Source of the DNA: Flavipsychrobacter sp. | Lineage (GTDB): Bacteria; Bacteroidota; Bacteroidia; Chitinophagales; Chitinophagaceae | NCBI GenBank assembly: GCA_031292525.1 | Contig: JARLGY010000015.1 | Coordinates: 1-32,093, forward strand | Length of the DNA stretch: 32,093 nt | Direction of reading: 5' to 3' | In this document: positions 1-6,640 of the stretch, piece after piece | Numbering within the stretch: the first letter of the stretch is position 1 | Layout of the letters: every line of letters begins with the position of its first letter | Program-made: the position numbers and the translations under genes | Notes under the pieces: generated by a model | The model's database searches: none | Seen by the model: the letters and a program-made list of their open reading frames with translations, nothing else | Told to the model about the DNA's origin: nothing

Positions 1-116
1 GTTCCTTTAGATTTGCAAAGAGTCTTTTTGAAGACATTATTACTATTATTAGTATTTTCTTTTTTGCTTTTTTTTTCTTTTAGAATCCACAATTTTATGT
101 TGATAAACACCTAACC

Positions 117-289
117 AACGGCAGCGGCTCATTTTGACTGTTCAGGGTTAACTACCCATCCGTGGATAAAATCCGCTGCCGTTTTTCCCTTAGTGGCCAC
201 ATAACAATTAGGGCTTTATACCCATTATCAAGGAATTGGACCGATGGGGCAAAATGGTTAGATGTATTAATAAAAATAAAGACAAAAAT
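117..289 (+). ncRNA. candidate IS110 bridge RNA / structured left arm
   Basis: The 170 bases before the transposase start contain a perfect 11-base inverted repeat, AACGGCAGCGG (117-127) with CCGCTGCCGTT (173-183), enclosing 45 bases. Inside this is a small GGGT/ACCC hairpin (145-148 with 154-157), and a GTGGCCAC palindrome follows at 193-200. In the IS110 group the region between the left end and the recombinase gene is known to encode a structured bridge RNA of roughly this length, which pairs with target and donor DNA. The placement, length and folding potential fit that role. No guide loops were matched to a target because the junctions are unknown, and the RNA could instead come from the right arm, as in the IS1111 group. 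Confidence 0.4.
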
Positions 290-1312
290 ATGGACGGGCA
301 ATCAAATTATTTTATCGGCATTGATGTTTCTAAACCTTTTTTTGATGCCTCTTTGCTTATTGTAACCAATCATCAAAAGGGTGTTATTGAAACCGAGCAT
401 TTCATCAATAGTCCTGAGGGCATTAAAAGCTTTGATAAATGGCTTAAAAGTAAAAAGGTTCCTTTTGATCCAGCTACATTACTTGTGCTTGAAAATACGG
501 GGATCTATCATCGGCTTTTGTGGTCTTACTGCACAGAGAAAAAATTACCTGTGCATATAGGCAATGCAGCCCATATAAAATGGAGCTTTGGTATAGCCAG
601 AGGCAAAAACGATAAGATAGATAGTATCCGTCTTTGTAATTATGCTTTCAAGGAAGCCGACACACTAAAATCCACTCCTGCATTGAATCCGGTGTTATTG
701 TATTTAAAAGATCTGATGACAGCACGAACAAAATTGTTATCACAATTAAACAGTACGAAGGTTTATATAAAGGAACTAAAAGCAGTCAATAGTAAAGATG
801 TTCAAAAAATAATGGAACAGGCACACCGCCAAGCCCTTGAGGGTATTAAAGCTTCTATTAAACAATTGGAAATGAGAATAACCAAATTGATAGAAGAAAA
901 TAATGATCTGAAAACAAATCACGAGCTTCTGATCACAGTTCCAGGGATTGGTCACCTTACAGCGATATACATGATCTGTTGCACAAATAATTTTGCAGGA
1001 AATATAAGTGGGAAGCAATTAGCTTGTTATGCCGGCGTTGTTCCATTTGAATATACCAGTGGTATTAGCGTGAAGGGGCGAAGTAGAGTTCACTCAATGG
1101 CTAACAAGGATCTCAAAAAAATGTTGCACCTATGCGCTTTAACAACCATACGGCACTATTCGGAGTTTAAACATTATTATGAAAGAAAGAAAATGGAAGG
1201 CAAGCATAGCATGAGTATTTTGAATGCAATTAGAAACAAGATCGTACTAAGAGCCGTTGCAGTCATAAAAAAACAACGACCCTATGTGGATAGCTTTCAA
1301 AAAGCCACCTGA
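290..1312 (+). CDS. IS110-family transposase (DEDD recombinase)
   Basis: A 340-residue protein of normal family length. The N-terminal RuvC-like domain carries the DEDD acidic residues: D12 in FIGIDVSK, E68 in LVLENTG, and D108 and D111 in GKNDKID. A helical linker (about 140-210) follows. The C-terminal Tnp_20 domain has PGIG (218-221), the LACYAGVVP segment, and S257 in TSG at the position of the catalytic serine of IS110 enzymes. The ATG at 290 was chosen because the family begins a few residues before FIGIDVSK. An in-frame ATG at 236 would add 18 lysine/asparagine-rich residues unlike the family and would run into the upstream structured arm. The gene appears intact, so the element may be active. 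Family assignment is firm; subgroup is not. Confidence 0.93.
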   Translation: MDGQSNYFIGIDVSKPFFDASLLIVTNHQKGVIETEHFINSPEGIKSFDKWLKSKKVPFDPATLLVLENTGIYHRLLWSYCTEKKLPVHIGNAAHIKWSFGIARGKNDKIDSIRLCNYAFKEADTLKSTPALNPVLLYLKDLMTARTKLLSQLNSTKVYIKELKAVNSKDVQKIMEQAHRQALEGIKASIKQLEMRITKLIEENNDLKTNHELLITVPGIGHLTAIYMICCTNNFAGNISGKQLACYAGVVPFEYTSGISVKGRSRVHSMANKDLKKMLHLCALTTIRHYSEFKHYYERKKMEGKHSMSILNAIRNKIVLRAVAVIKKQRPYVDSFQKAT

Positions 1313-1343
1313 AAATGTTTGGAAAGGTCATAACAATCCGCGG

Positions 1344-1391
1344 GGCATCCGGAACTGCAAATAGAAATCCGTTCTGTGAACGGCATCCGGA
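1344..1391 (+). repeat. direct repeat and hairpin in IS110 right flank
   Basis: GGCATCCGGA occurs twice, at 1344-1353 and 1382-1391, 38 bases apart. Directly before the second copy is a small hairpin, CCGTT (1369-1373) and AACGG (1379-1383). It lies just after the transposase stop codon and may belong to the right arm of the element. No function can be read from it. Confidence 0.45.
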
Positions 1392-2035
1392 GAGCGATAG
1401 CCTGGAATAAGATAGAAAGCTTGATTGGCTCATAATTAGTCTGCACCCTGTAACCCAAGCCAGCATTGCTTATTGCAAATCGCAAAATGTGGATATGTAA
1501 ATTTGGAAACCCCTGTCCCGGTAACGTAACTTTATCCGTCTTTTACCCTCTTGGCTATAGCTAAGGAGGGGCATCGTTAACCTATAAACTAATAATACGC
1601 ATCTGTTTTTCTGCCATCCACATGATCCTGCTCAAGAAAAAAAATGCCCGGCATCGGGCACAATCGGGCATAATTCGGGTATTTTACTTTAAAAGAAAAT
1701 AGTTAATATCAGCCACCGCAGCTCATTTCAGCCCAATGGCAAACCATAAAATGCCCGATTTCCATTTTTTATTTCAATCGGGCATTTTCTAAAAGCAGGG
1801 GGAATTAAATATTAGATCCTAGCAAAATATATTCACTTGCCATTTTAAAGCGACGGACATTTACATGCATTTCGCATAAAATGCATATTAGCTACAGCAA
1901 AGGATTACAGCACATACAACCACTCAAAATCTCCTTTTTAAAAACCCATAGCCTGCAGACATTTATAAAACAGTACTATTTGTAGCCCGCAATAATTTTA
2001 GCGCCTTCGGAATATGTAACCCGCTACAAATCCCG
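1392..2035. other. non-coding interval with short repeats
   Basis: About 640 bases between the IS110 flank and the radical SAM gene hold no convincing reading frame on either strand. The only structure seen is the cluster of TCGGGCA-type motifs described separately and an imperfect hairpin near 1546-1571 (CCCTC with GGAGGG). Base composition is A+T-rich, like other intergenic stretches in the window. Confidence 0.6.
1641..1788. repeat. cluster of inverted TGCCCGAT/ATCGGGCA motifs
   Basis: A perfect 12-base inverted repeat, AAAATGCCCGAT (1748-1759) and ATCGGGCATTTT (1777-1788), encloses 17 A/T-rich bases. About 100 bases upstream, 1641-1685 starts with AAAATGCCCG, then has ATCGGGCA twice (1653-1660, 1663-1670), then TTCGGGTATTTT (1674-1685). 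The same short word therefore appears six times in 150 bases, in both orientations. It could be a terminator, a small REP-like element, or a protein-binding array. Confidence 0.6.
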
Positions 2036-2043
2036 TATTTTTG
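2036..2043 (+). promoter_or_regulatory. Bacteroidota -7 element, radical SAM gene
   Basis: TATTTTTG fits the TAnnTTTG consensus. The -33 region (near 2012) is a poor match to TTTG. Transcription would begin near 2050, which makes the TTG at 2041 unlikely as a start codon and favours the TTG at 2065. Confidence 0.5.
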
Positions 2044-2064
2044 CATTCATCATTTCTTGCTACA

Positions 2065-4260
2065 TTGAGTGCATCTGTTTTCTTATTTACGCCTCCGTTT
2101 ACCCAGCTCAATACCCCTTACCCCGCTACTGCGTACCTGAAGGGTTTTTTAAATACGCGCAACATCACATCCTTCCAGGCCGACTTGGGTATAGAGGTGA
2201 CTTTGCGCTTGTTCAGCAAGCCTGGATTAACACGGTTGTTTGGGGAGATAGAGGAGGGGGGCGAACTGCCCGATAATATCAGGCGCATCATAGCCCTGCA
2301 GGATGAGTACATCAATACCATAGATGCGGCAGTTACGTTCCTTCAAGGGAAGAACCCCACAATGGCGCACCGTATAGCCAAGCGGAACTTTTTACCGGAG
2401 GCAGGCAGGTTCGCGCAGATAGACGACCTGAACCTGGCATTTGGTACCATGGGGCTGCAGGACAAGGCCAAGCACATTGCTACCATGTACCTCGAGGATC
2501 TTACCGACCTTATCACCGAATGCATAGATGCACACTTTGGCCTCAGCCGCTATGCCGAAAGGCTGGCCCGCAGTGCCAATAGCTTTGATGAGCTGTACGA
2601 GGCCTTACATGCACCTCATACGTTTATAGATACCATGCTGCTGCAACTGCTGGATGAGCATATGAAGGAGGTGCAACCGGGGCTGGTGGCCATATCGATA
2701 CCCTTCCCGGGCAATCTGTATGCAGGGCTGCGTTGCGGCCAATACATAAAACAAAACTACCCCGTAGTGAAAGTGGCCATGGGCGGTGGGTTTCCCAATA
2801 CGGAACTGCGCTCGCTAAGCGATGGGCGGGTATTTGAATTTATAGATTTTGTGACGCTGGATGATGGCGAAAGCCCCATAGAGAACCTAGTAAAGTACAT
2901 AGAAGGCACTATACCGGAAACAGAACTGAAGCGCACTTTTGTGGTTGCAGATGGGCGGGTAAGCTACATCAACAACCCCGCCTGCGGCGACTATAAGCAA
3001 GGCCAGGTGGGCACGCCCGACTATAGCGACCTGCTGCTGGATCAATACATAAGCGCCATAGAGGTCATCAACCCCATGCATAGCCTGTGGAGCGATGGCC
3101 GCTGGAACAAGCTCACCATGGCGCATGGCTGCTACTGGGGTAAGTGTACCTTCTGCGACATTAGCTTGGACTATATAAAGGTGTACGAGCCCATAACGGC
3201 AAGCCTGCTTTGCGACCGCATGGAGGAAATAATAGCCCAGACGGGACAGAACGGCTTCCACTTTGTGGATGAGGCTGCACCACCCGCGTTGATGCGGGCG
3301 CTGGCTATAGAGATCATCCGCCGCAAACTGGTAGTAAGCTGGTGGACAAACGTGCGGTTTGAAAAAGCCTTTACCCGCGACCTGTGCCTGTTGCTAAAAG
3401 CATCGGGCTGCATAGCCGTAAGTGGTGGGCTGGAAGTAGCCAGTGATAGATTATTAGAGCTGATACAAAAGGGCATCACCGTAGCACAGGTAGCCAAGGT
3501 GAATCGCCATTTTACGGAAGCCGGCATCATGGTACATGCTTACCTGATGTATGGGTTCCCCACGCAAACGGAACAGGAAACTATAGACAGCCTGGAAATG
3601 GTACGCCAGATGTTTGCCGCTGGTATATTGCAAAGTGCCTTCTGGCACCAGTTTGCCATGACGGCACATAGCCCGGTGGGTATGAACCCTGAGAAATACA
3701 AAGTACTAAAACAGACAGAGGCCATAGGTGCCTTTGCTAATAACGATATACTGCATACCGACCCTACCGGGGCCGATCACGAGACGTTCAGTTTCGGGTT
3801 GAAGAAGTCGCTGCTCAACTTTATGCACGGCACCTGTTTCGATTACCCGCTGCAAAAGTGGTTTGAGTTTAAGGTGCCCAAAACCAAGGTGGATCCTGGC
3901 TTTATAGTGAATGCCCTTACTGCCGATGAATATGTAGTCCCCAAGCCTACAGCAAAAGTGATATGGCTAGGCAGGCAGCCTGCGGTAGAACACTACATAA
4001 AATCAAAAAAAGGAATGCAGTGGGAAATGACCGCCCTCACTCTCCAGGCCCTGCACGAAACAGCCACAATACAGGTGAACCGCGAGCAGGGCATATGGCT
4101 GGCCGATATGCTGCAAAAGCTCAGCATCCGCAATATAAAGACATATACTTACCAAGAGGTAAAGGACAGTTATGAGGCCGCTGGCCTTGAGGATTTCGAG
4201 CTGTTCTGGGACAACAAGCCGGTGAATACGATGTATAAATATGGGTTGCTGGTACTATAA
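2065..4260 (+). CDS. B12-binding-domain radical SAM protein
   Basis: A 731-residue protein. The N-terminus (SVFLFTPPFTQL) is the usual first strand of B12-type radical SAM enzymes, and residues of about 190-290 (VAISIPFPGNLYAGLR, MGGGFPNTE, DDGE) resemble the Rossmann-like cobalamin-binding fold, though the DxHxxG cobalamin motif is not seen. The [4Fe-4S] motif is HGCYWGKCTFCD, with Cys at about 356, 361 and 364. This is CX4CX2C, a spacing seen in this subfamily rather than the classic CX3CX2C. A SAM TIM-barrel follows to about 600, then an unassigned C-terminal region. The start is taken as TTG 2065 because no ATG lies near the conserved N-terminus and a -7 element ends at 2043. The gene stands alone between the IS110 element and a convergent gene, and its base composition is richer in G+C than its neighbours. 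Substrate unknown. Confidence 0.85.
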   Translation: MSASVFLFTPPFTQLNTPYPATAYLKGFLNTRNITSFQADLGIEVTLRLFSKPGLTRLFGEIEEGGELPDNIRRIIALQDEYINTIDAAVTFLQGKNPTMAHRIAKRNFLPEAGRFAQIDDLNLAFGTMGLQDKAKHIATMYLEDLTDLITECIDAHFGLSRYAERLARSANSFDELYEALHAPHTFIDTMLLQLLDEHMKEVQPGLVAISIPFPGNLYAGLRCGQYIKQNYPVVKVAMGGGFPNTELRSLSDGRVFEFIDFVTLDDGESPIENLVKYIEGTIPETELKRTFVVADGRVSYINNPACGDYKQGQVGTPDYSDLLLDQYISAIEVINPMHSLWSDGRWNKLTMAHGCYWGKCTFCDISLDYIKVYEPITASLLCDRMEEIIAQTGQNGFHFVDEAAPPALMRALAIEIIRRKLVVSWWTNVRFEKAFTRDLCLLLKASGCIAVSGGLEVASDRLLELIQKGITVAQVAKVNRHFTEAGIMVHAYLMYGFPTQTEQETIDSLEMVRQMFAAGILQSAFWHQFAMTAHSPVGMNPEKYKVLKQTEAIGAFANNDILHTDPTGADHETFSFGLKKSLLNFMHGTCFDYPLQKWFEFKVPKTKVDPGFIVNALTADEYVVPKPTAKVIWLGRQPAVEHYIKSKKGMQWEMTALTLQALHETATIQVNREQGIWLADMLQKLSIRNIKTYTYQEVKDSYEAAGLEDFELFWDNKPVNTMYKYGLLVL

Positions 4261-4285
4261 AAAAAGACCGGCGTGTGAGCCGGTC
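4258..4285 (-). terminator. intrinsic terminator of the PhaE-like gene
   Basis: GACCGGC (4266-4272) and GCCGGTC (4279-4285) form a 7-bp stem with a 6-base loop. On the minus strand it is followed by a run of T (complement of the A-run 4258-4265). It sits 24 bases past the stop of the minus-strand gene. On the plus strand the T-run is weak, but it may also slow readthrough from the radical SAM gene. Confidence 0.85.
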
Positions 4286-4308
4286 CCTTTCATTACTATC
4301 TCTCTGTA

Positions 4309-5853
4309 TTATTTTTTCTTGCGTGGTGCAGCCTTATCTTCAGTCAGTTCACCGTCGGGGTTCACTGCAGTTTCAGCAGCTTCATTAGCGGCAACTTCAG
4401 AGAAGTTCATAGACCTTTCCAGTTCACGCACTTGTTTTTTCAGGTCGTAGATGGTTTTGTACAGTTCATCCATTTCGCTGCGTGTAGCTACGGGTATACC
4501 TACCAGGCTCTTCTCGATCTGGTTTTCTATATCCTTACGCAACCTCAGCTGCATAGCGCTCACTTCAGCCATCAGTTTGCTGTATTCGTCGCTTTCAAAC
4601 AGGGAAACATAAACTTTATCGCTTAGGTTCAACCATTCCTGATACAACGCCATGATGCTGTTTATTTCTTCGCCTTTTTCTATTTTGCTTACTATGTTAT
4701 CAGCCAGTTTATCCATTACAGAAGTGCCCTGGTTGTAGATCATGTACTGCAACTCTGCATTCTTAATGTTGTACACCGTAATGCGGTTTGCTATGTCGCT
4801 CCACTCAGTAACTGCTTTAGTGTACTGGTTTGGGGTCATCATCTTGGTAAGTGGCGCAACCGCATCATTCATCATACCTGTCATGGTATTGTATGAGTTC
4901 AGCATATTGCCAAATATTTCGTTACCACCCATACCAGGTATGTTAGCAAACAGGTTGCGGAACTGGTTGTATTGGTTCAGTGAATCGCGCCCTGTAGTTT
5001 TGTAGGCGTTGGTGATCACATCATTAATGTTCTGCAGGTGCTGACGCGCACTATCTGGTATAAAGCCAAAGTACTTGTCCATTACATCTTTGTACACAGC
5101 AGGGTCAGCCCACTGTTTGTACACATCAAGGTTAAATGTTTTATCCTGAACAGACTTCCACATTGGCGCCCACATTTCTGCGAACTTAGTGAAGCCATCA
5201 GTAACATTTACCATGTTGCGGTAAGCATCCTGTATGTTATTTGATTTCAGGTTCTTCTGCCATTCAGCAAAAGTATTGTTCAGTATTTCAGAATATTGGT
5301 TGAAGAAGCCTGTAGCAGTTTCGTTTGCCTTTTTGAAAGCGTCCATATTAAATGGGTTAGCATTCTGGAAAGGATTAGCATTCTGAAACTGGCTGAAGAA
5401 ATTATTCATATTGTTCATTGCGTTGCCAGAGTTGGTAACGCTGTTCAACCAATTATTCCATTGTGCAAGACCGTTGTTGAAATGTGCAGCAGGGTATTCT
5501 TGAGTGGCATTGGTAGCTTTTGCAGTTGCTTCCTTCACCCAGTTAGTGTTCATGTCCCAAACTTGTTTGGCAGTGTTCATTTGTGTGCCTAACCAGTTTT
5601 GGTAGTAATCGTTCATTTTGGCAACATTTTCCTTAGCGGTTTCAGTAGTTACATTAGCTTTCTCAGTTGTCTGAGTGAAAATGTTCTTCTGGTTTTCCAG
5701 CCAATTTTTGTACCATTCGCTTCCTTTTTGTACTGTATCGGCAACAATAGTGTTACCACCTGCAAGCTTTTTAGTGTTCTCTACTACAGAGTCCACCACT
5801 TTTTTCTGGGCATCCATCATGCTGTCGATGATGTTTTGGTTGTCCTGATTCAT
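4309..5853 (-). CDS. phaE: class III PHA synthase subunit PhaE-like protein
   Basis: A 514-residue soluble, asparagine- and tryptophan-rich helical protein. The C-terminal third carries the PhaE signature: a YQEWLNLSDKVY helix, then IPVATRSEMDELYKTIYDL, closely matching the (P)TRxEvDEl..riyeLrrevR region of PhaE, and a final coiled coil (LKKQVRELERSM). The N-terminal part (about 1-200) is phasin-like, with amphipathic helices and Asn-rich spacers, and is longer than in a usual PhaE of about 350 residues. In class III systems PhaE binds and activates PhaC, which polymerises (R)-3-hydroxyacyl-CoA on granules; PhaC is not in this window. A divergent (R)-enoyl-CoA hydratase supports a polyester role. 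A phasin-only function is possible. The tail (DKAAPRKKK) is basic. Confidence 0.75.
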   Translation of the reverse strand: MNQDNQNIIDSMMDAQKKVVDSVVENTKKLAGGNTIVADTVQKGSEWYKNWLENQKNIFTQTTEKANVTTETAKENVAKMNDYYQNWLGTQMNTAKQVWDMNTNWVKEATAKATNATQEYPAAHFNNGLAQWNNWLNSVTNSGNAMNNMNNFFSQFQNANPFQNANPFNMDAFKKANETATGFFNQYSEILNNTFAEWQKNLKSNNIQDAYRNMVNVTDGFTKFAEMWAPMWKSVQDKTFNLDVYKQWADPAVYKDVMDKYFGFIPDSARQHLQNINDVITNAYKTTGRDSLNQYNQFRNLFANIPGMGGNEIFGNMLNSYNTMTGMMNDAVAPLTKMMTPNQYTKAVTEWSDIANRITVYNIKNAELQYMIYNQGTSVMDKLADNIVSKIEKGEEINSIMALYQEWLNLSDKVYVSLFESDEYSKLMAEVSAMQLRLRKDIENQIEKSLVGIPVATRSEMDELYKTIYDLKKQVRELERSMNFSEVAANEAAETAVNPDGELTEDKAAPRKKK

Positions 5854-5938
5854 TGGAATAACTTTAATGCGTTAAAAAATTTTCAAGAAAGATTTCATTT
5901 TAAAGAGAAACATATTTCTCCAACTTTCTACAACGGGG

Positions 5939-5946
5939 CAAAGATA
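5939..5946 (-). promoter_or_regulatory. -7 element for the PhaE-like gene
   Basis: On the minus strand the sequence reads TATCTTTG, a perfect TAnnTTTG match, about 85 bases before the start codon. No good TTTG lies 19-20 bases further upstream, so the -33 half is weak. Confidence 0.5.
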
Positions 5947-6134
5947 AGACTCTTTTGGATGAGTAGTCTATTTTTTATATATTTTGCTTTTACCTAACAA
6001 TCTCTTAACGGTACGGTCATATTGAAGTTGGCGTAGTTTATGTGCGAAGATTCAAAGCTCGTTAGAGGGATTAATGTTGATCTATTTGTATGGATATTTC
6101 CTAAAATCTATTACTTTTCGGTAAAAATTACGCT

Positions 6135-6545
6135 ATGATACAGATAGGTGATGAGTTCAGGCATAAGTTTAGTTACAGCCAGGAAGATGTGAATATGTAC
6201 GCGCGTATAAGTGGCGATACCAATCCATTACATACTGATCCCCAGGCTGGAAAAGAAAGCATATTCGGACGTAATGTGATGCATGGCTTCCTTGGAGCAA
6301 GTGTATTTACCAAAATATTTGGGTCACTTTTTCATGCTGATGGGCAGGTTTACCTGAGCCAGACATTAAAATGGCTGCGTCCTATGTTTGTGGATACAGA
6401 ATATGAAGCTGTGGTAAAAGTGAAAGAGATATTCGCCGAAAAGAATAGAGTGACCTATGAATGTAGTGTATTTAACCCGGCAACGGGCGAGCAGACCATA
6501 GCGGGTGAAGCTACTTTGCTGAACAAGAAAGAATACGTTTGGTAG
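6135..6545 (+). CDS. phaJ: MaoC-like (R)-specific enoyl-CoA hydratase
   Basis: A 136-residue single hot-dog domain, the usual size for PhaJ-type hydratases. The catalytic motif ARISGDTNPLHTDP is present, with D28 and H33 at the spacing of the catalytic Asp and His of this family, followed by the conserved FGRNVMHGFLGAS segment. The reaction is reversible hydration of trans-2-enoyl-CoA to (R)-3-hydroxyacyl-CoA, which draws beta-oxidation intermediates into polyhydroxyalkanoate. The gene is divergent from the PhaE-like gene across 281 bases, so the pair probably forms one functional locus. A role in other fatty-acid chemistry is possible, since MaoC proteins are diverse. No signal peptide; cytoplasmic. 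Confidence 0.85.
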   Translation: MIQIGDEFRHKFSYSQEDVNMYARISGDTNPLHTDPQAGKESIFGRNVMHGFLGASVFTKIFGSLFHADGQVYLSQTLKWLRPMFVDTEYEAVVKVKEIFAEKNRVTYECSVFNPATGEQTIAGEATLLNKKEYVW

Positions 6546-6590
6546 TTGTTATAAATTGAGAGCAGCCATTGAAGAACTACGTGGCTTTCC

Positions 6591-6621
6591 TTTATGTATA
6601 TTACTAAAATCCCTACATTTG
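6591..6621 (+). promoter_or_regulatory. promoter of the C10 peptidase operon
   Basis: TACATTTG (6614-6621) is a perfect -7 element, and TTTA (6591-6594) stands 19 bases upstream in the -33 position with one mismatch from TTTG. Transcription should start near 6628, giving a leader of about a dozen bases before the ATG at 6641. Confidence 0.65.
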
Positions 6622-6640
6622 CAAAACCCAAAATTTTTTC

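Larger units (their letters stand above)
117..1391 (+). mobile_element. IS110-family insertion sequence (limits approximate)
   Basis: A DEDD-type IS110 transposase gene is flanked by non-coding arms with stem-loops. IS110 elements generally lack terminal inverted repeats and do not make clear target duplications, so the ends cannot be fixed by eye. The limits given run from the strong inverted repeat upstream of the transposase to the repeated GGCATCCGGA motif downstream. No other cargo is seen between the arms. The true ends could lie some tens of bases outside or inside these limits. Confidence 0.6.

Noticed and set aside
1-116. T-rich tract at the left edge as a terminator or origin
   Set aside because: There is a long poly-T stretch (about 52-80) but no stem before it and no repeats typical of an origin.
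162-365. 67-codon plus-strand frame upstream of and into the transposase
   Set aside because: It overlaps the structured left arm and the start of the transposase in another frame, and the protein has no recognisable features.
1263-1485. Short minus-strand frames over the IS110 right flank
   Set aside because: They overlap the transposase end, have no domain or signal peptide, and end in non-coding sequence.
1641-1788. CRISPR array
   Set aside because: The repeated word is only about 8-12 bases, in both orientations, and the intervals are too short and irregular for spacers.
2887-3725. Several minus-strand frames of 60-124 codons inside the radical SAM gene
   Set aside because: They are antisense shadows of a long, well-supported gene with G/C-rich third positions.
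5296-5997. Plus-strand frames antisense to the PhaE-like gene and into the divergent region
   Set aside because: The proteins are hydrophobic by chance of the antisense of Asn/Lys codons; no start context or conserved motif.
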